NCBI RefSeq assembly: GCF_004340875.1
Contig: NZ_SLXQ01000018.1
Coordinates: 1 to 64,000, forward strand
Direction of reading: 5' to 3'
Source: Tamaricihabitans halophyticus
GTDB lineage: Bacteria > Actinomycetota > Actinomycetes > Mycobacteriales > Pseudonocardiaceae
DNA length: 64,000 nt
Numbering within the stretch: position 1 is the first letter of the stretch; every line of letters begins with the position of its first letter. Positions 42,401 through 55,300 of the stretch are shown piece after piece. The position numbers and the translations under genes are program-made. The notes under the pieces were generated by a model that did not search any database, was not told the DNA's origin, and was given only the letters and a program-made list of their open reading frames with translations.

Positions 42401-45400
42401 GGGAGCGGCACGCCAGTCCTCGACGATCCGGACAGCCGATACATCCCGAGAGGCACCGTGCTGATCACCGGGGGGACCGGTGGCCTTGGCCGGCATATCG
42501 CACGCTGGCTCGCCGGCCTCGGTGACGCGCATCTGCTGCTGGTTTCCCGGCGCGGCCCGGATGCGGAGGGTGCGACTGAGCTACTCGCCGAGCTGACCGA
42601 GACTGGCGGCACCGCGGAGATTGTCGCCTGCGATGTCGCGGACCGGACCGCGCTTGGCGCCGTGCTGGCCAGCGTGCCGGCCGAACGGCCACTGTCCGCC
42701 GTGTTCCACACCGCCGGCGTGGTAGCCGACGGCGTGCTGGACGGCCTGAGCACCGCTGACCTGTCGACCGTGCTGGGTGCCAAGGCGGGCGCCGCGGCGA
42801 ACCTGGACGCGCTGACCGGGAGCCTCGACGCCTTCGTACTGTTCTCATCAACCGCGGGTTTTCTCGGCGCCGCGGGCCAGGCGAACTACGCGGCGGCGAA
42901 TGCCTATCTGGACGCGCTCGCCGAGCACCGGGCCGGCCGTGGGCTTGCCGCGACCTCGATCGTCTGGGGTCCGTGGGCGCAGGGCGGGATGGCCGATGAC
43001 GTGGAGGTCACGGCCAGGGTGCGGCGCGGCGGGTTCACCCCGCTGGCCACCGAACTGGCTCTGGGTGAACTGGCCACGGCCATCGCGCACGCCGATCCGG
43101 TCACCGTGGTGGCCGACGTCGACTGGGCCCGTTACGCCGGCGTGTACGGCGCGGTACGGCCGCTGCCGCTGCTCGACGAGCTGCCCGAGGTGCGCGCGAT
43201 CCGGCCCGCGGCCACCGCTGAGCGCCCAGTCCCCGACACCCGGGATCTGCTCGAACTGGTGCGTGCCCAGGTCGCCGTCGTACTCGGGCACACCGAGGCA
43301 ACCGCGGTAGACGTGGGCAAGCCATTCAGCGACCTGGGGTTCGACTCGCTGACCACGTTGGAACTGCGCAACGCACTGTCCGCGGCGACCGGACTGACCT
43401 TGCCGGCCTCGCTCGGCTACGACTACCCGAACACCCGAGTGCTCGCCGAGTTCCTTGCCGGCGAGCTGTCCGGCGCGGATTCCGCGGATTCCGTTGTAGC
43501 GACCGCCGCCGCCGATGAACCGATCGCGATCGTCGGGATGGGCTGCCGTTTTCCCGGGGGTGTCGCTTCCCCGGATGAGTTCTGGCAACTACTCGCGGGC
43601 GGTGGGGATGGGATCTCGCCGTTTCCCACCGACCGAGGCTGGGATCTGGCCCGGCTCGCGGCCGGCGCCTCGATCACCCAGGAAGGTGGATTCCTGGAAG
43701 GGATCGCGGAGTTCGACGCCGAGTTTTTCGGGATCAGTCCACGTGAGGCGCTGGCCATGGACCCGCAGCAGCGCCTGCTGCTGGAGACCGCGTGGGAGGC
43801 GATCGAACGTGCCGGCCTGGACGCGAACACGCTGCGCGGCAGTCGAGCCGGTGTGTTCGTCGGTACCAACGGGCAGGACTACGACAGTGTGGTGCGCGGC
43901 GCCGCAAGCGAAGTCCAGGGCTATATAGCCACCGGAACCACCGCCAGCGTGCTTTCCGGGCGACTTGCCTACACCCTTGGCCTCGAGGGGCCAGCCGTCA
44001 CCGTGGACACCGCCTGCTCCTCTGCGCTCGTCGCGATGCACTGGGCGGTACGGGCACTGCGATCAGGCGAAACCTCGCTCGCGCTTGCCGGTGGCGTATC
44101 CATGATGGCCTCCCCGGATTCCTTTGTGGAATTCTCCACACAGGGCGGTCTGGCACCGGATGGGCGGTGTAAGGCGTTCGCGGCCGCGGCCGACGGCACC
44201 AGCTGGAGCGAGGGCGTTGGTGTGCTTGTGCTCGAGCGGTTGTCCGACGCCGTGGCCAACGGTCGGGATGTGCTCGCCGTGCTGCGTGGTACGGCGGTGA
44301 ACTCCGATGGCGCCTCGAACGGGCTGACCGCCCCGAACGGTCCTTCGCAACAACGAGTGATCCGCGCTGCGCTCGCCGACGCTGGACTGTCCACAGGAGA
44401 TATTGACGCGGTTGAGGCGCACGGCACGGGGACGACACTTGGCGACCCCATCGAGGCACATGCGCTGCTTGCTACCTACGGCAGGGATCGTGAACAGCCA
44501 TTGCTCCTTGGTTCGGTGAAGTCGAACCTCGGGCACACCCAAGCGGCGGCCGGGGCCGCGGGGCTGATCAAGATGGTGCTGGCCATGCGGCGTGGCCTGC
44601 TACCAGCCACGTTGCACGTGGATGCGCCCTCGTCGCATGTGGACTGGTCGAGCGGCTCGATCGAGGTACTCACCGAGTCGCACCCCTGGCCCGAGACCGG
44701 CCGACCCATGCGTGCCGGAGTTTCCGCATTCGGTGTGAGCGGTACCAATGCGCACGTCGTCCTCGAGCAGGCGCCGCCCACGGTACTCGCGCCCGAGCCG
44801 AGCAGGGAAGCGCCGGCTGTGCTGCCCTGGTTGGTATCCGGGCGTAGCCGAGCCGCGCTGGCCGCACAGGTCGAGCGGATCACCGTGGCCGGCGCCGAAC
44901 TGAACCCGGTTGATGTCGCCTACACGCTGTGCACCGCGCGCGCTGATCTGCCGCACCGCGCGGTACTGCTCGCCGGCGCGGACGGCATCACCGAAGTGGC
45001 CAGTGGCGTAGTGGCCGATGAGCCTGGCGGGTTGGTGTTCCTGTTCGCAGGGCAGGGCGCGCAGCGATTGGGCATGGGGCGGGAGCTGTATGACCGCTAT
45101 CCGGCGTTCGCCACGGCGTTCGACGACGTGCTCGCCCGATTCGACGGTCTGCGCGAGGTCGTGTGGGGCGCCGACGCGGCTGCGTTGAACCGTACCGAGT
45201 GGACGCAGCCGGCGCTGTTCGCGCTCGAGGTGGCGCTGTACCGGTTGGTCAGCTCGTTCGGCATGACCCCGGACGCACTCGTTGGCCATTCCATCGGGGA
45301 GATCGCCGCCGCGCATGTCGCGGGCGTGCTGACGCTGGACGATGCCTGCGTGCTGGTGGGGGCGCGGGCTCGGTTGATGCAGGCCTTGCCTTCCGGTGGC

Positions 45401-48400
45401 GTGATGGTTGCGGTGCGAGCGACCGAGGACGCGGTGTCGCTGACCGAGGGCGTGTCGGTGGCCGCGGTGAACGGACCGGAGAACATCGTGCTCGCGGGCG
45501 TCGAGGACGAAGTGTTTGCCGCCGTGGGCGAGCGGGACTACCAGCGGTTGCCGGTATCGCACGCGTTCCATTCCCCACTGATGGACCCGATGCTGGACGA
45601 GTTCCGTGCCGCTATCGCGGGGTTGACCTTCCACGAGCCCGAGATCGCGATGCGTAAACCGGTCACGGACCGGGAATACTGGGTTCGGCACGTCCGCGAC
45701 ACCGTGCGATTCGCCGATGACGTGGGTGCGTATCCGGGGGCGATCTTCGTGGAGTTGGGTCCGGACGGCACGCTCTCCGCACTGGCCGACGGAATCCCGT
45801 TACTCCGTAAGACTCGCGATGAGGAAGTAGCGCTGCTTTCTGGACTGGGCGCGGCGCATACCGCGGGCGTCGAGCTCGACTGGGCAGAGCTGTTCGCCGG
45901 CACCGGAGCCCGGCTGGTTGACCTGCCGACCTATCCGTTCCAGCGCAAGCGGTACTGGCCGGAGAACACTATGGCAACGCTGCCGGCGGATGCTGAGTTC
46001 TGGTCGGCGGTCGACCGAGGCGACACCGAAGCGCTGGCCGAATGGCGCCGCCGCAACGGGCACGCCACGGTGGACGACTGGCGTTACCGCGCTGACTGGC
46101 ATCCGGTGCATCTCAGGTCGACGCCGGCCGGTGGTCGGTGGCTGGTCCTCACGACACCCGAGCAGCCAGACACCGACCGGATCGCCGCGGCACTCGGCGC
46201 CGAGGTTGTCACGGTGGCTGATCCGGACGCCGATGCCAAGGACCTCGTCGTCGACCTGGTGCTGGCTTCAAGCGCACTCGGCGAACTCGCCGGTGTGGTG
46301 TCGTTGCTCGCGCTGGACCGCTCGGTGCCGCCGCGGCTGGCCTGGCCGGAAGAACTGTCGACCGCGCTCGTCGCGGCCGGGGTGAACACCCGGCTGTGGT
46401 GCCTCACCCGCGGCGCGGTGAGCGCGGGTGGGGAAGCGGTGACCGCCCCTGGCCAGGCCGCGATCTGGGGTGTTGGTCGCATCACCGCGCTGGAACAGCC
46501 CCGGCGCTGGGGCGGTCTGATCGATCTGCCGAACGGCGAGTTGGCCACGAACGACCTCGCCACGGCACTCGCGGACGGCAGTGAGGATCAGGTGGCCCTA
46601 CGCGATACCGGTGTACTCGGCCGCAGGTTGGTCCGGGCACACGCCGGGACGGCGTGGCAGCCAGCCGGCACCGTACTGGTGGTTGGTGCGGCCGGTCCGA
46701 TGGCGGTCCGCACCGCGCATTGGTTGCTGGACAACGGGGCCGAACACGTGGTGCTCGCCGCCAGCGAGCCGATTGCCAGTAACGGCGAACGCACGACCAT
46801 CGTGGACTGCGCACCCACTGACGCCGCGACGCTGCGCGCCGTGGTCGACGGGATCCCTGCTGATCGGCCGTTGCGCGCGGTGCTACTCGCCGACCCAGAG
46901 ATCACCGACCCGTTCGGGCCGGGCGATTTGGTCAGCGGCGTACTTGCCGCCGCTACCTCGACCGTCGATGCGGTGGCCGGCCAGCAGGTGGAGCGCGTGC
47001 TGTTGTTCGGTTCGCTTGCCGGGTTCTGCGGGTTGCGCGGCCAGTCCGCGGCAGCCGCGGCTAGCGCGGCCCTGGACGCTTTCGCTCAGGCATGGCACGA
47101 TCCCGCCCGGCCAATCACCGCCATTGCCTGGGGTGCCTGGGCGGGTATCACTCCAACCGGCGCGGGTAATCACGAGGGCCACCTACGCCTTTCCGGTCTG
47201 CCCGCGATGGATCCGGAGCCGGCACTGGCCGCGTTGCCCGGCGCGACAGGGCCCTCGGTGGCGATCGCGGATATCGCCTGGGACCGGTTCGCGCGGGCAT
47301 ACACCGAGGTACGACCGAGCCAGGCCTTCGAAGCGATACCCGAGGCAGTCGCGGCATTGCGTGATGTCGAGACACCGGACGCGACACTGGGCGATCTGCG
47401 CGCGGAACTCGCGGTCTTGCCGGCGGCTGCGCGCGCCGACCGCGTGTTGAGGTTGGTGCGTGAGAAGGTCGCGCACGTTCTCGGACATTCCGGCCCGGAA
47501 GCAATCGAGCCGATCTGGCCTTTCCGCGAACTCGGCTTCGACTCGCTCACCTCGCTGGATCTGCGTCGACTGCTGAACACGGCGACCGGACTGCAGCTAT
47601 CCGCCACGCTCGTATTCGATCATCCGAATCCGGCGATGCTTGCCGAGCATGTGCTCAGCGAACTGACCGGTGCTGGCGCAGAGGACGAATCGCCGGCGGG
47701 AACCGCGATCGCGGACGACACCGAGGATCCGGTGGTGATCGTGGGAATGGCCTGCCGCTTTCCGGGGGGCGTGGATTCACCGGAGGATCTTTGGCGACTG
47801 GTCGCGGAGGGTGTGGACGCCACTGGCGAGCTGCCGGCGGATCGTGGATGGGATTTGGCGGCGCTGCGCCATGGAGACGGGCAGGGACGAGGTGCGACCG
47901 TGGCTCGCCGTGGGGGTTTCCTGCCCGGAGCCGCCGAGTTCGATGCGGCCATGTTCGCTATTTCGCCGGCCGAGGCGATGGTGATGGACCCGCAGCAGCG
48001 CCAGGTCCTCGAGGTCACCTGGGAGGCCCTGGAACGCGCCGGAATCAACCCGCTTTCCGTGGAAGGCAAGGACATGGGCGTGTTCGTCGGCGGCGGCACG
48101 GGTGATTACCGGCCACCGATCGGTGATTCGGACGGCTACTGGCAGACCGCGCAGTCCGGCAGCTTGCTCTCCGGCAGGGTCGCCTATTTCTACGGCTTGC
48201 ATGGCCCAACCGTTTCGGTGGACACCGCTTGTTCCTCCTCGCTGGTCGCGTTGCATCTGGCCGCACAGGCCGTGCGGTCAGGGGAATGCACCGCCGCGCT
48301 GGCGGGCGGTGTCACCGTGATGTCCACCCCGGCAACCTTCGTCGAGTTCGGTGGGCTGGGTGCATTGTCCGCGGATGGCAGGTGCAAGGCGTTCGCCGAC

Positions 48401-51400
48401 TCCGCGGATGGCACCGGCTGGTCCGAGGGAGTGGGCATGTTGGTGGTGGAGCGGCTTTCCGCCGCCCGTGCGGCCGGTCACCGGGTGCTCGCCGTGGTGC
48501 GTGGTTCGGCGATCAACTCCGATGGCTTCTCCAACGGGCTGACCGCACCGAGCGGCCCGGCCCAGCGCAAGGTGATCCGCCGGGCACTGGCCGCGGCCGG
48601 GCTACGGCCAGCGGACGTGGACGCGGTGGAGGCGCACGGCACCGGCACGACCCTGGGTGACCCGATCGAGGCGGGAGCGCTACTCGCCACTTATGGCCGC
48701 GACCGGGACACGCCACTCCTGCTCGGTTCGGTGAAGTCGAATATCGGCCACAGCCAGTCGGCGGCCGGGGTGGCCGGCGTGATCAAGATGGTAGCCGCGA
48801 TGCGATACGGCGTGCTGCCGAGCACCTTGCATATCGACCGACCGACCGAACACGTTGACTGGTCGTCGGGCGCGATCCGGTTGCTCACGGAGAACACGCC
48901 ATGGCCGGAAGTCGACCGGGCGCGTCGCGCCGGAGTCTCCTCGTTTGGTGCGAGCGGCACCAACGCGCATGTGATTCTGGAGGCGGCACCCGCGAACCTG
49001 CCAGCGCCGGAGATCGGAAGCCCGGACGTGACTGGCCGATCGGCGAAACAACGGGTTGCGGGTGTAGTACCGGTGCTACTTTCGGGTGGCTCGGCGACGG
49101 CGCTGCGCGATCAGGCGAGCCGCCTGCTTGGCTGGATCACCGATCCCAACAGCGAATCGCGCGATGACACCGTGGTGAACATCGCCGCCGCGGCGGCCAC
49201 CACCCGCGCTCCGTTGGAGCATCGCGCCGCGCTGCTCGCCACCGACCGCGCCGAGCTGATCGATGGCCTTGCCGCGCTGAGTGCCGATGGTAGGGCGACG
49301 AACCTCATGCGCGGGGAGGCACCGCGGACCCGCGCCGTAGCTTTTCTGTTTGCGGGTCAGGGTACGCAGCGGTTGGGGATGGGCCGGGAGCTGTCCGCGT
49401 GCTTCCCGGTGTTTGCCGCCGCGTTCGATGAAGTTGTCAGTAGGTTTGATGGTTTGCGTGGGGTGGTGTGGGGTTCGGATGAGTCGGAGTTAGCGAGGAC
49501 TGGGTGGGCGCAGCTGGCGTTGTTTGCGTTTGAGGTTGCGTTGTTTCGGCTTGTGGAGTCGTTGGGTGTTCGGCCGAGTGTGTTGGTGGGTCATTCGGTT
49601 GGTGAGATCGCTGCTGCGCATGTGGCGGGTGTGTTGTCGCTGGATGATGCGTGCAGGTTGGTGGGTGCTCGTGCGCGGTTGATGCAGGCGTTGCCGGAGG
49701 GTGGTGCGATGGTCGCCGTACGCGCCACCGAGGGCGAGTTGATGCTCTCGGAGGGTGTGTCGGTTGCTGCGGTGAACGGCCCGGAGAGTCTTGTGTTGTC
49801 GGGTGTGGAGGACGAGGTTCTTGCGGTGGTGGGGGAGCGCAAGCACTCGCGGCTGAAGGTGTCGCATGCGTTTCATTCCCCGTTGATGGACCCGATGCTC
49901 GACGAATTCCGGGAGGCCATCGCCGGGATCGCCTTCCACGAACCGGTGATCGCGATGACCAAACCCGTGACGGACCCGGAGTACTGGGTCAACCACGTCC
50001 GGGAAACCGTCCGCTTCGCCGACGACCTTTCAGCGGTGCGGGCGGCCGGAGAGACGACTTTCCTGGAGATCGGCCCGGACGCCACACTCGCCGCAGTTGC
50101 CGAAGGAATCCCGCTGCAACGCAAAGACCAGAACGAGGAAGCCGCTCTGGTGAACGCACTCGCCAGGATCTACACGGGGGGCGTACCGGTCGACTGGTCG
50201 GCTTTTTTCGCCGACACCGGAGCGACCTTCGTCGACCTGCCCACCTACGCCTTCCAACACCGCCGCTACTGGCCCGAACCGGCACCAGAACCCAGCGGCG
50301 GCACGGCGACAAGCCTCCTGACCTCCGTGCCCGACACGGATCTCGCCGAGCTGGAAGCCACGCTCGATGTGGACCCCGTGGCACTCGCGCAAGTACTACC
50401 GGCGCTCACCGATTGGCGCCGCCGCCGCGCCGAAGAGGACACAGTGGACGGCTGGCGCTACCGTGCGCAATGGCGCGCGATAGCCTCGCCAGCCACGAGT
50501 GGGGCAGGCGGCAGGTGGCTGGTGATGGTGCCGGAAGACGGACCACCGGCGGAGTGGACGGACGCGGTACTCGAAGCGTTGGCCGGCGACCCGATTCGCG
50601 TCGAGCTCCCAGCAGTCGACCGGCAGGGCTCAGCCGAACGCATCCGAGCGGCGCTCGGCGAGTCCGCCGGTGAGCTGGTCGGAGTCCTCGCGCTTCCCGG
50701 TCGCGGCACCGCCCGTGACCACGCGGTCCAGGCCACCACCGTGCTGCACGCACTCGGCGACGCGGAGATCACGGCGCCGCTGTGGTACCTGACCAGGGGT
50801 GCGATGACCGTCGGCACCGAGCAACCCACCGATCCGCAACAAGCGGCCGTACACGGACTCGGGGTAGTGGCCGCACTGGAATACCCGGACCGTTGGGCCG
50901 GTCTCGTGGATCTACCGGCCACACTCGACCGCCGTACCGTCGCGGGGCTCGCCGCCGTGCTCGGCGGGACCGGCACGCGGCAGCCAGAGAACCACGTTGC
51001 CATCCGCTCGACCGCCGTCTACGCGCGTCGACTGGTCCCGGCGCCGGCCCCAGCCGATCGGGCTCAGTGGTCCCCACGCGGAACGGTGCTGGTCACCGGC
51101 GGCTCCGGCGCCCTCGCTCGCCATGTCGCGCGAGCGGTCGCGGCGGCGGGAGCAGAGCACATCGTGCTCGCCAGCCGGCGTGGGTCCGCGGCACCCGGCG
51201 CAGACGAACTGGCCAAGGAGCTAGCCGGGGTCCGAATCACCTTCGCCGCCTGCGATGTCGCAGATCGGTCGCAGCTCAGCGCACTACTCGCGGCACACCC
51301 ACCCACAGCCGTGATACACACCGCGGGAGTACTCGACGATGGCGTACTCGAACGACTCACCCCAGACCGATTCGACGAGGTATTCCGGTCCAAAGTCGAC

Positions 51401-52327
51401 TCCGCATTGCTGCTCGACGAGTTGACCGAGGATCTGGACGCGTTCGTGCTGTTCTCCTCAGCCACCGCGACCATGGGCAACCCCGGCCAAGCGAGCTACG
51501 CCGCGGCCAACGCGGTACTCGACGCGCTCGCGGAGCACCGCAGAGCACGAGGTCTGGCCGGGACCGCCATCGGCTGGGGAGCCTGGGACGGCGGCGGCAT
51601 GGCCACCGATACCCGCGCGGCCGATGCCGCCCGACGTGCCGGAATCGCTTTCATGGAGCCAGAACTGGCTTGCCGGGCGCTGCTCGAACTCGCCGCCGAG
51701 CCGGCTGCGAGCACCCTGGTAGCCGCGATGGCCGCCGCCGGCCCCTCCGGCCAGGTACCGGCCCTGCTCCGCGATATGCCGGGCGCTGCGCACTCCGCGA
51801 ACGACGAGGAGGCGCCAGACCCCGACGAGTTCCGCACCCGGCTATCCGCCAGTCCACGCGGCGAGCGCGCGGAGCTACTGCTGAACCTCGTACGGGAACG
51901 GGCCGCGGACGTTCTAGGCCAGCCAGACACCGCCGAGGTCGGCCCCGATCGCCCATTCCGCGAGCTCGGTTTTGACTCCCTGGCCACCGTCGAGCTGCGC
52001 AACCAACTCAACGCGGTCACCGGGCTTACCCTGCCGGCCACCCTGGTGTTCGACCATCCCACCCCGGCCGCGCTGGCCGCGCAGCTACTCGCCGAACTCG
52101 ACGATGAGCCGGCTGAACCGGGCCAGGGAACCGCCGAGGACGACGAGACGGCGCTACGGGAACTGTTCGCCGCGGTTCCGCTGGCCCGGCTACGTGACCT
52201 CGGACTGCTAGACCCACTGCTAGCGCTTGCTCGTGGCGAGAATGACGCGGTGCGGGAGACCGTCGGCGTGGACGACATGTCCGTGGACGACCTGGTGCGG
52301 GCCGCACTGGACGGAGCTGAGGAATGA
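25283..52327 (+). CDS. Six-module type I polyketide synthase, NysI/AmphI-like
   Basis: About 9,014 residues. An N-terminal docking helix ([13 protein letters not shown]) is followed by six extension modules and a C-terminal docking tail ending near [10 protein letters not shown]. Module order: KS-AT-DH-KR-ACP; KS-AT-KR-ACP; KS-AT(methylmalonyl)-KR-ACP; KS-AT-KR-ACP; KS-AT-KR(dead)-ACP; KS-AT-KR-ACP. All KS domains keep the active Cys, and ATs other than the third carry HAFH (malonyl). This is the plan of NysI and AmphI, which set C21 to C11 of nystatin and amphotericin: olefin, OH, methyl-branched OH, OH, ketone, OH. The frame can start at GTG 25283 or, more like other docking domains, at the adjacent ATG 25286. 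It overlaps the next PKS gene by 4 bases (ATGA). The domain plan is certain; the assignment to a polyene pathway is strong inference. Confidence 0.95.
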   Translation: MMDNEQKLREYLKRASADLRRTKQRLGELEAAAQEPIAIVGMACRYPGGVRSPEDLWDLVLRGGHGIGPFPTDRGWDVDTSLPAAGGFLADAAEFDADFFGISPREALAMEPQQRVLAEVAWEAFERAGLDPHGVRGSQTGMFIGSMGHQYAVGPDDDVAGLQLTGGANSVLSGRLAYLFGTYGPAVTIDTACSSSLVALHLATKSLRDGESSLALAGGVTIMSSPVSFTELGRQGGLAVDGFCRSFADGADGTGWSEGVGVLVLERLSDALRNGHQVHAVVRGTAINQDGASNGLTAPNGPSQQRVIEEALINARVSADQIDAVEAHGTGTALGDPVEAQALLATYGRSRQHPLLVGAVKSNISHTQAAAGVAGVIKTVLAMRHGVLPRILHLDTPSRHVDWTVGDIALLAENTPWPETGQPRRAAVSSFGISGTNAHTVLEQAPEPARAEAESPAPVVEAGPVPVVLSARTAEALRDQASRLLAALTEPSWPFESSQRNLADLGFSLGATRAALDHRAALVANDLATVRGALAGLAAGEPPAEVATATVRGSGKLAVLFTGQGSQRLAMGRELYARFPVFAETFDEVLAHFPGLREVVWGQDADALNATSQAQPALFAIEVALYRLVTSLGVRPDLLLGHSVGEIAAAHVSGVLSLADACRLVGARGALMQALPAGGSMVALQAGADEVRAVLPEDAAVSIAAINAPDSVVVSGAVEPVTEIADHFSELGRKTRRLAVSHAFHSPLMEPMLAEFRAVVAELTLSAPLIPFISDVTGVPITVEQATSPEYWVEHVRATVRFADGVDWLREHGVTTFLELGPDAVLAASAASCLPEDVEAPIPALRAGQDESTAFAKAIAGLQLHGVALDWSAYFSGTGAQRVDLPTYAFQRKRFWPRSAPLMVADPAAVGLGAATRHPLLSAAVSLAGSAGVLLTGRLSTHTHPWLVDHEVDGQRMLPATAFLDLAIRAGDEVGCDRVADLTLTTPLVLPADGAVQLQLWIGAAQDGSRTLTVYSRPESTDDLPWTTHATGVLTAAETAVPSAAVPEPSAAATTIDLDGFYDALDGFGYGPTFRGLTGVWRAGGDVLAEVALPDNVDAEGFGLHPALLDAVLHAIRFVDLPEAAAGALPFSWDGVTLHATGATSARALISPLGVDTVAVTVVDAAGDPVLTVNSLTVRPVAGASVPGSDTLYRVEEWESPAPEPFAGSIVVVGDDPWDLATALDASPVTEPAGDITVVPLAGTGNTVSRIRELTNGALELLRARAPETKLVFVGRGATTGADPAAAAVWGLARSAMAETPGGVALLDFPEGPVDGGLLRRALATEEPELVLRPGRLYAPRLVRVPAIGSAPSPFTEADLVLVTGGTGGLGALLARHLVTGHGVSRLLLVSRRGPDAPGAPALAEELAGLGAAVKILACDVSDRAALAELLAEHPVTAVVHTAGVLDDGALDSLTPDRFDTVLRPKADAAWYLHELTQDRDLSAFVLFSSLAGTFPTPGQGNYAAANATLDALARHRAELGLPALSLAWGAWADAGMTGDLDRLAGAGLPALSVADGLARFDAALAGTDPAVVPVQLDLARLRGLPVPPLLTGLIRTTARRAARSAAASGLADRLIRLSDSKRHAAVLELVQAQVAAVLGHDDPATIDPDRPFAELGFDSMTSVELRNRLGAATGLRLPATAVFDHPSTDALAVYLLDELFAELPSRTVDPTVRDTTADDPIVIVGMACRYPGGVSSPEELWRLVTEGGDVITGFPTDRGWDLDALFHPDPDHAGTSYARAGGFLRDPGGFDAAFFGMSPREAVATDAQQRLLLEVSWEALERSGVDPVSLRGSRTGVFAGVMYNDYTQLLGGQEFEGIQGSGTSISVASGRVAYLLGLEGPAVTLDTACSSSLVAMHWAMQALRSGDCDLALAGGVTVMSTPNAFIEFSRQRGLAPDGRCKAFGAGADGVGWSEGAGMLALARLSDAERAGYPVLAVVRGSAVNSDGASNGLTAPNGPSQQRVIRSALASAGLSTSDVDVVEAHGTGTTLGDPIEAQALLATYGQDRESPLLLGSVKSNLGHTQAAAGVAGVIKMIAAMRHGVVPPTLHADDPSSHVDWESGAIELATEQRAWPETGQPRRAAVSSFGFSGTNAHIVLEQSASTVVSHPSEVPAEPTSVVPWVVSAKSALALDAQLARLRAVPEAPEDIGVALLNRSSFAHRAVLLDGVEVARDEAGNRPLTFLFAGQGAQRLGMGQQLYARFPVFAAAFDDVVDRFDGLREIVWGDDAEALNQTGWAQPALFAFEVALFRLIESFGVVPDNLVGHSIGEIAAAQVAGVFSLDDACLLVGARARLMQALPSGGVMASVEADASELTLTDGVSVAAVNGPRNIVLAGVADEVFAAIGERKHKRLRVSHAFHSPLMDPMLAEFRAAIANISFHEPVLPLAKDVRTVDYWVNHVRDTVRFGDEVAELAGTVFLEIGPDGTLSALVDGIPLQRKERDEETALLTGLARLHVTGTTVRWDQALPANARQVELPTYPFQHQRYWPRRDQPVVVDPAETAFWSAVEARDLATLSETLSLDPETVAAMVPALSDWRTRQRATPATGELRFRESWTELAVPTVATTGRWLVVLPETVADTSAGLIDEVLAALPEAGTITVPPDRVRIAAALVDAVGAEGDPYDGVLNLLTAGQQPVLGTAALVQALLDTELGIPLWSITRHAVAAADGDLPDEEHAAVWGLVRVAALEAPRAIGGLVDMPGAGSATGLLARALATGAGEDQLAIRSGSVLGRRIVTAPAPTGEAWQPTGTVLVTGGTGALGGWVARWLAEHGAEHLVLASRSGSAAPGIAALTEELREHDTRVTVATVDVTDRTALAELLAEHPVNAVVHAAGSNDDGLLADLDRERIDAAFRAKVDGARAIAELATDLDALIMFGSLAGAVGNPGQANYAAANAALDAIAQRCRAAGIPATCLSWGAWAGGGMAAEETVADRARRNGIRPMAPAIALTAMAQAVAEPAPTVLIADLELDRWLKAMLGIRPSRLLSELPGAADAVRPADGALRERLLAAPEAQRSGLVLELVRGSAAGVLGHAGPAAIGVDTAFRDLGFDSLTGVELRNLLADATGLALPASLVFDYPSARELGEHLTELVLGTAVAETVRVRATTDEPLAIVGLACRFPGGDRGDVTTPDEFWQLLVESGDGIGGFPTDRGWDLDGLAGGGTAGSATQQGGFLTGAATFDAEFFGVSPREATAMDPQQRLLLETTWEAVERAGLRPGTLRGTPTGVFMGTNGQDYANLVTAAGTDLGGHAATGISASVLSGRLSYVLGLEGPALTVDTACSSSLVALHLAGQALRAGECDLALVGGVTVMATPNSFIEFSRQGGMAPDGRCKAFADGADGTNWGEGAGVLVVQRLSDARSAGHDVLAVVRGSAVNQDGASNGLTAPNGPSQQRVIRAALAAAGLSAQEVDAVEAHGTGTSLGDPIEAQAVLATYGQDRTHPVYLGSVKSNIGHTQAAAGVASVLKMVLALRHAHLPPSLHVDTPSSHVDWTTGSVRLLTEPAAWPEVGRTHRAGVSSFGVSGTNAHVILEAGDPPPTGETIASTGVLPWVFSGRSAAAMAENAAHLATSRAVDPTIGAAETAAALAARSLFEHRAVVFGADREELLAGTRSVATGTAHAQVCMGVADVAGGTVFVFPGQGAQWAGMGARLLDESPVFAEGIAECAEALAPHVDWSLIDVLRGTAPAELFDRVDVVQPASWAMMVALAELWRAHGVRPDAVIGHSQGEIAAAVVSGALTIDDGALVVALRSKAIAAELAGRGGMVSLGVSAEEASQLMAGEEGTVSLAAVNGPRSVVISGDPDALTRISARVAATGARVRTVNVDYASHSAHVEAIHEILLESLSTVLARRPEVPFWSTVTSSWVEDAAFDAEYWYRNLRGTVGFQEAINALGAAGHRSFIEVSAHPVVSLAITDTVAEFAEPTVVAGTLRRDEGDLRRFSTSLAEVFVRGGTVDWTPLLHGARPAAVPTYAFQRARYWLDRPAQPTNGEAADTEFWSAVESRDLATLTAGLHVDTDSLAAVLPALANWRSKRARQSKVDGWRYRVAWRPITLRATTPQGHWLVLHVGAEPAELLAALPEATAVRIDESCVDPEVLADRLEHAGLAECTGVLSALGFAERPSERYPALNLGLALTVALVKVLGAGQATAPVWFLTRGAVSTGGADPIRNPEQAQVHGVAWSAALEHPRQVGGVLDLPVELDEATTRRLGTVLAGGTEDQLAIRASGVFSRRVVPAKPAAPSADWVPTDTVLVTGGTGAIGPDLVRWLRAAGARDVVLTSRSGEIDPAVLADGVDVARCDVTDRAALAELLAGLSAAGRPVRTVVHAAAVIRLGSLAEMTLDEFSWVVDAKVAGARYLDELLGDELDSFVLYSSITGMWGSGNHAAYGAANAYLHAFAAHRRAKGRHALSVHWGKWPDDERIGDRDPYGVLRAGLGYLDPELAMTGLASALAEDDTAIAITDVDWARYYPVFTAARDTTLFDEIPEVRAARAAVPDEVAGNDFASTLRARPLAEQRRLLLELVRTEAAVVLGHASGEALPERRAFREVGFDSVSAVDLRNRVARATGLALPATMVFDHPTPVALAAFLAGELGAGGDAAMRTTALSRTDDEPIAIVGMACRYPGGVDSPEALWRLVLDGTDATSEFPADRGWDAASVYNPDPDMPGSTYTVRGGFLRDPAGFDADFFGISPREALAMDPQQRLLLETAWEAIERAGIAPESLRGSRTGSFFGASDQGYGAAGGIDGAEAYLMTGASASVLSGRVAYLLGLEGPAVTLDTACSSSLVALHLAVRSVRSGETDLALAGGVAVMSSLQPFVGFSRQRALSPDGRTKAFAEAADGMTLAEGAGVVLVERLSEARRLGHPVLAVVRGSAINSDGASNGLTAPNGPSQQRVIRAALTGAGLSTREVDAVEAHGTATPLGDPIEAQALLATYGQDRDAALLLGSIKSNLGHTQAAAGVAGIIKMVQALRHGTLPRTLHVDTPSSHVDWTAGSVELLVEQRDWPAVERPRRAGVSSFGISGTNAHVILEQAPVEESEPSHMRPAVVPVLLSARGEQPLRAAADRLLATVDDRTSLADIGFSSALGRSGLDYGAAVVAADHEELRRGLTALRDGRPGTGLVRGGPDRSGGLAMLCTGQGSQRIGMGRELYDLFPVFADALDEVLGYFAGLREVVWGEDQAELDRTCWAQPALFAVEVALFRLLESWGVVPDYLAGHSIGEIAAAHLAGVFDLTDAAALVTARATLMQALPGGGTMVAVQATEAEIAPLLTEGLAVAAVNGPSATVVAGVEAEVRELLANLPEDRQRKQLRVSHAFHSPLMEPMLAEFGAVASAISYRAPEIALVSGLTGRVAGGEVCTPEYWTEQVRHTVRFADCVSTLAELGTGQYLELGPDSVLTGMAAESVPEAMLVPTLRADRPEPATIATALAELHVHGRAVDWRAYFDGTGARHVDLPTYPFQRQRFWPEPPASAEVDGCRYRAVWRPVVPPAGEPVGTWLVLTPAAGSPWRAALPDAVHIDIDAPERAVLAERLSVVGETVGPIAGVLSLLAVTTAEPVGEFAVPAGLAGTAAVVQALGDAGIDAPLWCATAGAVGVDGPPVDPAAATVWGMIRVAALEHPDRIAGLVDLPAEPDESAFVRLRSVLAGQEDQVAVRDTGVLARRLIRGSGTPVLDDPDSRYIPRGTVLITGGTGGLGRHIARWLAGLGDAHLLLVSRRGPDAEGATELLAELTETGGTAEIVACDVADRTALGAVLASVPAERPLSAVFHTAGVVADGVLDGLSTADLSTVLGAKAGAAANLDALTGSLDAFVLFSSTAGFLGAAGQANYAAANAYLDALAEHRAGRGLAATSIVWGPWAQGGMADDVEVTARVRRGGFTPLATELALGELATAIAHADPVTVVADVDWARYAGVYGAVRPLPLLDELPEVRAIRPAATAERPVPDTRDLLELVRAQVAVVLGHTEATAVDVGKPFSDLGFDSLTTLELRNALSAATGLTLPASLGYDYPNTRVLAEFLAGELSGADSADSVVATAAADEPIAIVGMGCRFPGGVASPDEFWQLLAGGGDGISPFPTDRGWDLARLAAGASITQEGGFLEGIAEFDAEFFGISPREALAMDPQQRLLLETAWEAIERAGLDANTLRGSRAGVFVGTNGQDYDSVVRGAASEVQGYIATGTTASVLSGRLAYTLGLEGPAVTVDTACSSALVAMHWAVRALRSGETSLALAGGVSMMASPDSFVEFSTQGGLAPDGRCKAFAAAADGTSWSEGVGVLVLERLSDAVANGRDVLAVLRGTAVNSDGASNGLTAPNGPSQQRVIRAALADAGLSTGDIDAVEAHGTGTTLGDPIEAHALLATYGRDREQPLLLGSVKSNLGHTQAAAGAAGLIKMVLAMRRGLLPATLHVDAPSSHVDWSSGSIEVLTESHPWPETGRPMRAGVSAFGVSGTNAHVVLEQAPPTVLAPEPSREAPAVLPWLVSGRSRAALAAQVERITVAGAELNPVDVAYTLCTARADLPHRAVLLAGADGITEVASGVVADEPGGLVFLFAGQGAQRLGMGRELYDRYPAFATAFDDVLARFDGLREVVWGADAAALNRTEWTQPALFALEVALYRLVSSFGMTPDALVGHSIGEIAAAHVAGVLTLDDACVLVGARARLMQALPSGGVMVAVRATEDAVSLTEGVSVAAVNGPENIVLAGVEDEVFAAVGERDYQRLPVSHAFHSPLMDPMLDEFRAAIAGLTFHEPEIAMRKPVTDREYWVRHVRDTVRFADDVGAYPGAIFVELGPDGTLSALADGIPLLRKTRDEEVALLSGLGAAHTAGVELDWAELFAGTGARLVDLPTYPFQRKRYWPENTMATLPADAEFWSAVDRGDTEALAEWRRRNGHATVDDWRYRADWHPVHLRSTPAGGRWLVLTTPEQPDTDRIAAALGAEVVTVADPDADAKDLVVDLVLASSALGELAGVVSLLALDRSVPPRLAWPEELSTALVAAGVNTRLWCLTRGAVSAGGEAVTAPGQAAIWGVGRITALEQPRRWGGLIDLPNGELATNDLATALADGSEDQVALRDTGVLGRRLVRAHAGTAWQPAGTVLVVGAAGPMAVRTAHWLLDNGAEHVVLAASEPIASNGERTTIVDCAPTDAATLRAVVDGIPADRPLRAVLLADPEITDPFGPGDLVSGVLAAATSTVDAVAGQQVERVLLFGSLAGFCGLRGQSAAAAASAALDAFAQAWHDPARPITAIAWGAWAGITPTGAGNHEGHLRLSGLPAMDPEPALAALPGATGPSVAIADIAWDRFARAYTEVRPSQAFEAIPEAVAALRDVETPDATLGDLRAELAVLPAAARADRVLRLVREKVAHVLGHSGPEAIEPIWPFRELGFDSLTSLDLRRLLNTATGLQLSATLVFDHPNPAMLAEHVLSELTGAGAEDESPAGTAIADDTEDPVVIVGMACRFPGGVDSPEDLWRLVAEGVDATGELPADRGWDLAALRHGDGQGRGATVARRGGFLPGAAEFDAAMFAISPAEAMVMDPQQRQVLEVTWEALERAGINPLSVEGKDMGVFVGGGTGDYRPPIGDSDGYWQTAQSGSLLSGRVAYFYGLHGPTVSVDTACSSSLVALHLAAQAVRSGECTAALAGGVTVMSTPATFVEFGGLGALSADGRCKAFADSADGTGWSEGVGMLVVERLSAARAAGHRVLAVVRGSAINSDGFSNGLTAPSGPAQRKVIRRALAAAGLRPADVDAVEAHGTGTTLGDPIEAGALLATYGRDRDTPLLLGSVKSNIGHSQSAAGVAGVIKMVAAMRYGVLPSTLHIDRPTEHVDWSSGAIRLLTENTPWPEVDRARRAGVSSFGASGTNAHVILEAAPANLPAPEIGSPDVTGRSAKQRVAGVVPVLLSGGSATALRDQASRLLGWITDPNSESRDDTVVNIAAAAATTRAPLEHRAALLATDRAELIDGLAALSADGRATNLMRGEAPRTRAVAFLFAGQGTQRLGMGRELSACFPVFAAAFDEVVSRFDGLRGVVWGSDESELARTGWAQLALFAFEVALFRLVESLGVRPSVLVGHSVGEIAAAHVAGVLSLDDACRLVGARARLMQALPEGGAMVAVRATEGELMLSEGVSVAAVNGPESLVLSGVEDEVLAVVGERKHSRLKVSHAFHSPLMDPMLDEFREAIAGIAFHEPVIAMTKPVTDPEYWVNHVRETVRFADDLSAVRAAGETTFLEIGPDATLAAVAEGIPLQRKDQNEEAALVNALARIYTGGVPVDWSAFFADTGATFVDLPTYAFQHRRYWPEPAPEPSGGTATSLLTSVPDTDLAELEATLDVDPVALAQVLPALTDWRRRRAEEDTVDGWRYRAQWRAIASPATSGAGGRWLVMVPEDGPPAEWTDAVLEALAGDPIRVELPAVDRQGSAERIRAALGESAGELVGVLALPGRGTARDHAVQATTVLHALGDAEITAPLWYLTRGAMTVGTEQPTDPQQAAVHGLGVVAALEYPDRWAGLVDLPATLDRRTVAGLAAVLGGTGTRQPENHVAIRSTAVYARRLVPAPAPADRAQWSPRGTVLVTGGSGALARHVARAVAAAGAEHIVLASRRGSAAPGADELAKELAGVRITFAACDVADRSQLSALLAAHPPTAVIHTAGVLDDGVLERLTPDRFDEVFRSKVDSALLLDELTEDLDAFVLFSSATATMGNPGQASYAAANAVLDALAEHRRARGLAGTAIGWGAWDGGGMATDTRAADAARRAGIAFMEPELACRALLELAAEPAASTLVAAMAAAGPSGQVPALLRDMPGAAHSANDEEAPDPDEFRTRLSASPRGERAELLLNLVRERAADVLGQPDTAEVGPDRPFRELGFDSLATVELRNQLNAVTGLTLPATLVFDHPTPAALAAQLLAELDDEPAEPGQGTAEDDETALRELFAAVPLARLRDLGLLDPLLALARGENDAVRETVGVDDMSVDDLVRAALDGAEE
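30430..34728 (+). other. PKS module 2 of the six-module protein: KS-AT(malonyl)-KR-ACP
   Basis: KS Cys at 30950; AT Ser at 32204 with HAFH. No DH: after the AT comes a short helical element ([13 protein letters not shown]) of the kind that precedes KRs in DH-less modules. The KR near 33650-34190 is intact but reads NDD (33911-33919) instead of LDD; the Asp suggests B-type. ACP Ser at 34559. Gives a hydroxyl, equivalent to C19-OH of nystatin, which there carries mycosamine. Confidence 0.85.
34729..39232 (+). other. PKS module 3 of the six-module protein: KS-AT(methylmalonyl)-KR(A2-type)-ACP
   Basis: KS Cys at 35249. AT Ser at 36581 in GHSQGE and YASH at 36884-36895: the only methylmalonyl-type AT in this protein. 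KR cofactor motif at 38165-38188, no LDD, Trp at 38540 eight residues before Tyr 38564 and His at 38555 three residues before it: the A2 fingerprint, predicting an epimerised methyl and an A-type alcohol. ACP Ser at 39059. Equivalent to module 11 of nystatin and amphotericin (C16 branch, C17-OH). Confidence 0.88.
39233..43516 (+). other. PKS module 4 of the six-module protein: KS-AT(malonyl)-KR-ACP
   Basis: KS Cys at 39746; HGTAT replaces HGTGT, with the catalytic His kept. AT GHSIGE with HAFH. The KR (about 42455-43000) keeps its cofactor motif and Tyr but reads VAD (42722-42730) where B-type KRs have LDD; no A-type Trp. ACP Ser at 43346. Unlike modules 2, 3 and 6 it lacks the FWSAV-type helical element before the KR. 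Gives a hydroxyl (C15 in nystatin numbering). Confidence 0.84.
43517..47728 (+). other. PKS module 5 of the six-module protein: KS-AT(malonyl)-KR(inactive)-ACP
   Basis: KS Cys at 44015 (ACSSAL); AT with GHSIGE and HAFH. The KR region is present but dead: the cofactor motif has become VGAAGPMA (46682-46705), the LDD region is lost, and the Tyr of the NYAAAN motif is replaced by Ala (47051-47053, residue 7257), with the following Asn changed to Ser. ACP Ser at 47543. The beta-keto group should survive, as at C13 of nystatin and amphotericin, where it closes the hemiketal ring. Confidence 0.9.
47729..52327 (+). other. PKS module 6 of the six-module protein: KS-AT(malonyl)-KR-ACP plus docking tail
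   Basis: The KS (Cys at 48230) is clearly divergent, with [16 protein letters not shown] and [10 protein letters not shown] where the others have [16 protein letters not shown] or similar, and [10 protein letters not shown]; it accepts the unreduced keto chain from module 5. AT GHSVGE with HAFH; its DNA (about 49435-49880) is G+T-rich. KR cofactor motif TGGSGALA (51095-51118), LDD, Tyr at 51497. ACP Ser at 51977. Docking tail about 52130-52324. Gives a hydroxyl (C11). Confidence 0.87.
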
Positions 52328-55300
52328 GCACATCGGACGGTAAGGTCGTCGAGGCGCTGCGCGCGGCCGTCAAGGAGTCGGACCGGCTACGCAAGCAGAA
52401 TCGGCAGCTGGTCGCGGCCACCACCGAGCCGATCGCCATCGTCGGAATGAGCTGCCGGTACCCCGGTGATGTCCGTTCCCCCGAGGATCTGTGGCAGCTG
52501 GTCTCCACCGGGACGGACGCAATCGGTAGTTTCCCGACCGACCGCGGTTGGGACGTCGATGTGCTGCGCGACGCGGAAACCGACGAGCGCGGCATGGCGG
52601 TGAGCCAGCAGGGTGGGTTCATTTCCGGCCTCGCCGACTTCGACCCGGGATTCTTCGGTATCTCACCGCGCGAAGCGCTCACCATGGACCCCCAGCAGCG
52701 GTTGCTGTTGGAAACCTGTTGGGAGGCACTCGAACGAGCCAAAATGGACGCCAGCGGGCTGCGAGGTAGCCGGACCGGGGTGTTCATCGGCACCAACGGG
52801 CAGGACTACCAGTACCTGATGATGCGCTCGCTGGACGACGCCACCGGTGACGTCGGCACCGGTATCGCGGCGAGCGCCACCTCGGGCCGGATCGCCTACA
52901 CCTTCGGGTTCGAGGGCCCCACGATGACCGTGGACACCGCATGTTCCTCCTCGCTGGTGGCCATGCATCTCGCGGCGCGGGCGTTGCGCGGCGGGGAATG
53001 CGAACTGGCACTGGCCGGTGGGGCGAACGTGATGTGCACACCCGGGCCGTTGCTCGAGTTCAGCAGGCAGGGCGGACTTGCCCGCGACGGCCGGTGTAAG
53101 GCGTTTTCCGACGCCGCCGATGGCACTGGCTGGTCCGAGGGTGTTGGTGTGCTGGTGCTCGCGAGGCTGTCCGATGCGCTGGCCAATGGCTATCCGGTGT
53201 TGGCCGTGTTGCGCGGCAGCGCGGTGAACTCGGACGGCGCCTCGAATGGCTTCAGTGCTCCCAATGGGCGAGCCCAGCAACGGGTGATCCGCGCGGCGCT
53301 TGCCGATGCGCGACTGAGTGCCCGAGATGTGGACGTCGTGGAGGCACACGGTACAGGCACCACACTCGGTGACCCGATCGAAGCCAGTGCGCTGCTCGCC
53401 ACCTACGGCCAGGACCGGCACCACCCGTTGCTGCTCGGCTCGGTCAAATCCAACTTCGGACACGCCCAAGCCGCGGCTGGCGTTGCCGGCGTGATCAAAA
53501 TGGTGCAGGCGATGCGGCACGGGGTGGTGCCGCCGACCCTGCACGCCACGCCACGCTCCTCCCATGTGGACTGGAACTCCGGTGCGGTGGAGCTGGCTAC
53601 GCGCGCGGCGGCGTGGCCAGAGGCAGATCGGGTCCGCCGCGCGGCGGTGTCCTCCTTCGGAGTAAGCGGCACCAACGCGCACGTGATTCTGGAGCAACCC
53701 CCGGAGCCGACGGTTCCCGATGTCACGGAGTCGACGGTTGCCGAATCGAACGCTGCCTCCGGTAAGACCTGGCCAGTGGTGCTGTCCGGGCGCAGCGCGG
53801 AGGCCCTGGCTGGCCAGGTCGATGCGCTGGTCGACCGGCTCGCGGGTACGGACGTCTCGGTCGCCGAGCTGTCCCACGCGCTCACCACCACCCGAACCAC
53901 GTTCGAGCACCGGCTCGGCTTTGTCGCCACCGATACCGAGGCGGTACTGACCGCGTTGACGGCCTGGCAGCGTAGTGGGGCCGCACCCGGTGTGGCGAGC
54001 GAGGAGGCGCCAGCCAGGGTACGGCTGGGCGTGCTGTTCTCCGGGCAGGGCTCGCAGCGACTCGGCATGGGACGCGAACTGGCCGAACGTTTTCCGGTGT
54101 TCGCCGACGCGCTCGACGCCGTACTCGCCAAACTGGACCCCCGGGTGCGCGAGGTCATGTGGGGTGCCGATCCGGCCGAACTGAACGAAACCGGCTGGAC
54201 CCAGCCGGCGCTGTTCGCCGTCGAGGTCGCGCTCTACCGGCTCGTCGAATCGTTCGGCGTGGTCGCCGACCAGGTGACCGGTCACTCGGTTGGCGAGATC
54301 ACCGCGGCACATATTGCCGGCGTGCTGTCCTTGGACGACGCCTGCACCCTGGTCTCGGCCCGCGCCCAACTGATGCAGGCCCTACCTCGGGGTGGCGCGA
54401 TGGTCTCGGTCCGTGCGACCGAGGCAGAGGTCGCGCCGTTGCTCACCGAAGGTGTCTCGCTGGCCGCGGTGAACGGGCCGGAAGCCGTCGTCGTGGCAGG
54501 TGTCGCTGACGAGGTGGAGGCGGTGCTCGCGCGGCTGGGCGAGCGCCAGCACACCCGACTGCGGGTCTCGCACGCTTTCCACTCTCCACTGATGGCGCCC
54601 ATGCTGGCCGAGCTCCGTGCCGTTGTGGCGAGCCTTTCCTTCCAGCAGCCGGAAATCTCGATGCCCGGTCCGGTCAACGATCCGGAGTACTGGGTCTCGC
54701 ATGTCCGGGAGACAGTCCGGTTTGCCGACCGGATGGCCACGCTGGACGAGGCCGGCTGCAACGCCTTCCTCGAACTGGGGCCAGACAGCACCCTCACCGC
54801 GCTCACGACGTCCGGGATCGCCGTACCGGCGCTGCGCAGGGATCGGGGCGAGGAGTACGCGTTCGTCACGGCACTGACCCGGCTCCAGGTTGCTGGGGTA
54901 GCTGTGGACTGGGCGACGCTGTACCAGGGAACTGACACGAAACCCGCCGAACTACCGACCTACGCGTTCCGCCACGTGCGGTTCTGGCCGGAGATCACCG
55001 CGAGCGCCGGAGACGTATCCGGTGCTGGCCTGCGGCCAGCTGAGCATCCGTTACTCGGCGCGGCCGTCAGCGTGGCCGGCTCGGGTGAGTATGTCCTGAC
55101 GAGCCGGTTGTCCCGCGCAACGGCGCCGTGGCTTGTCGACCACACGATCATTGGGCACGTCGTGGTGCCAAGTACGGCTCTCGTGGAACTGGCGCTCTAC
55201 GCCGGTGAACACGTGGGGTGCGCCCAGCTGCGGCAGCTCACCATTCTGGTCCCCCTGGTGCTCGGCGAACACGATGTCCTGGATCTGCAGGTCTGGCTCT

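Noticed and set aside
52663-54369. 568-codon minus-strand open frame
   Set aside because: Antisense shadow of a KS-AT region with intact motifs on the plus strand; typical of high-GC DNA.
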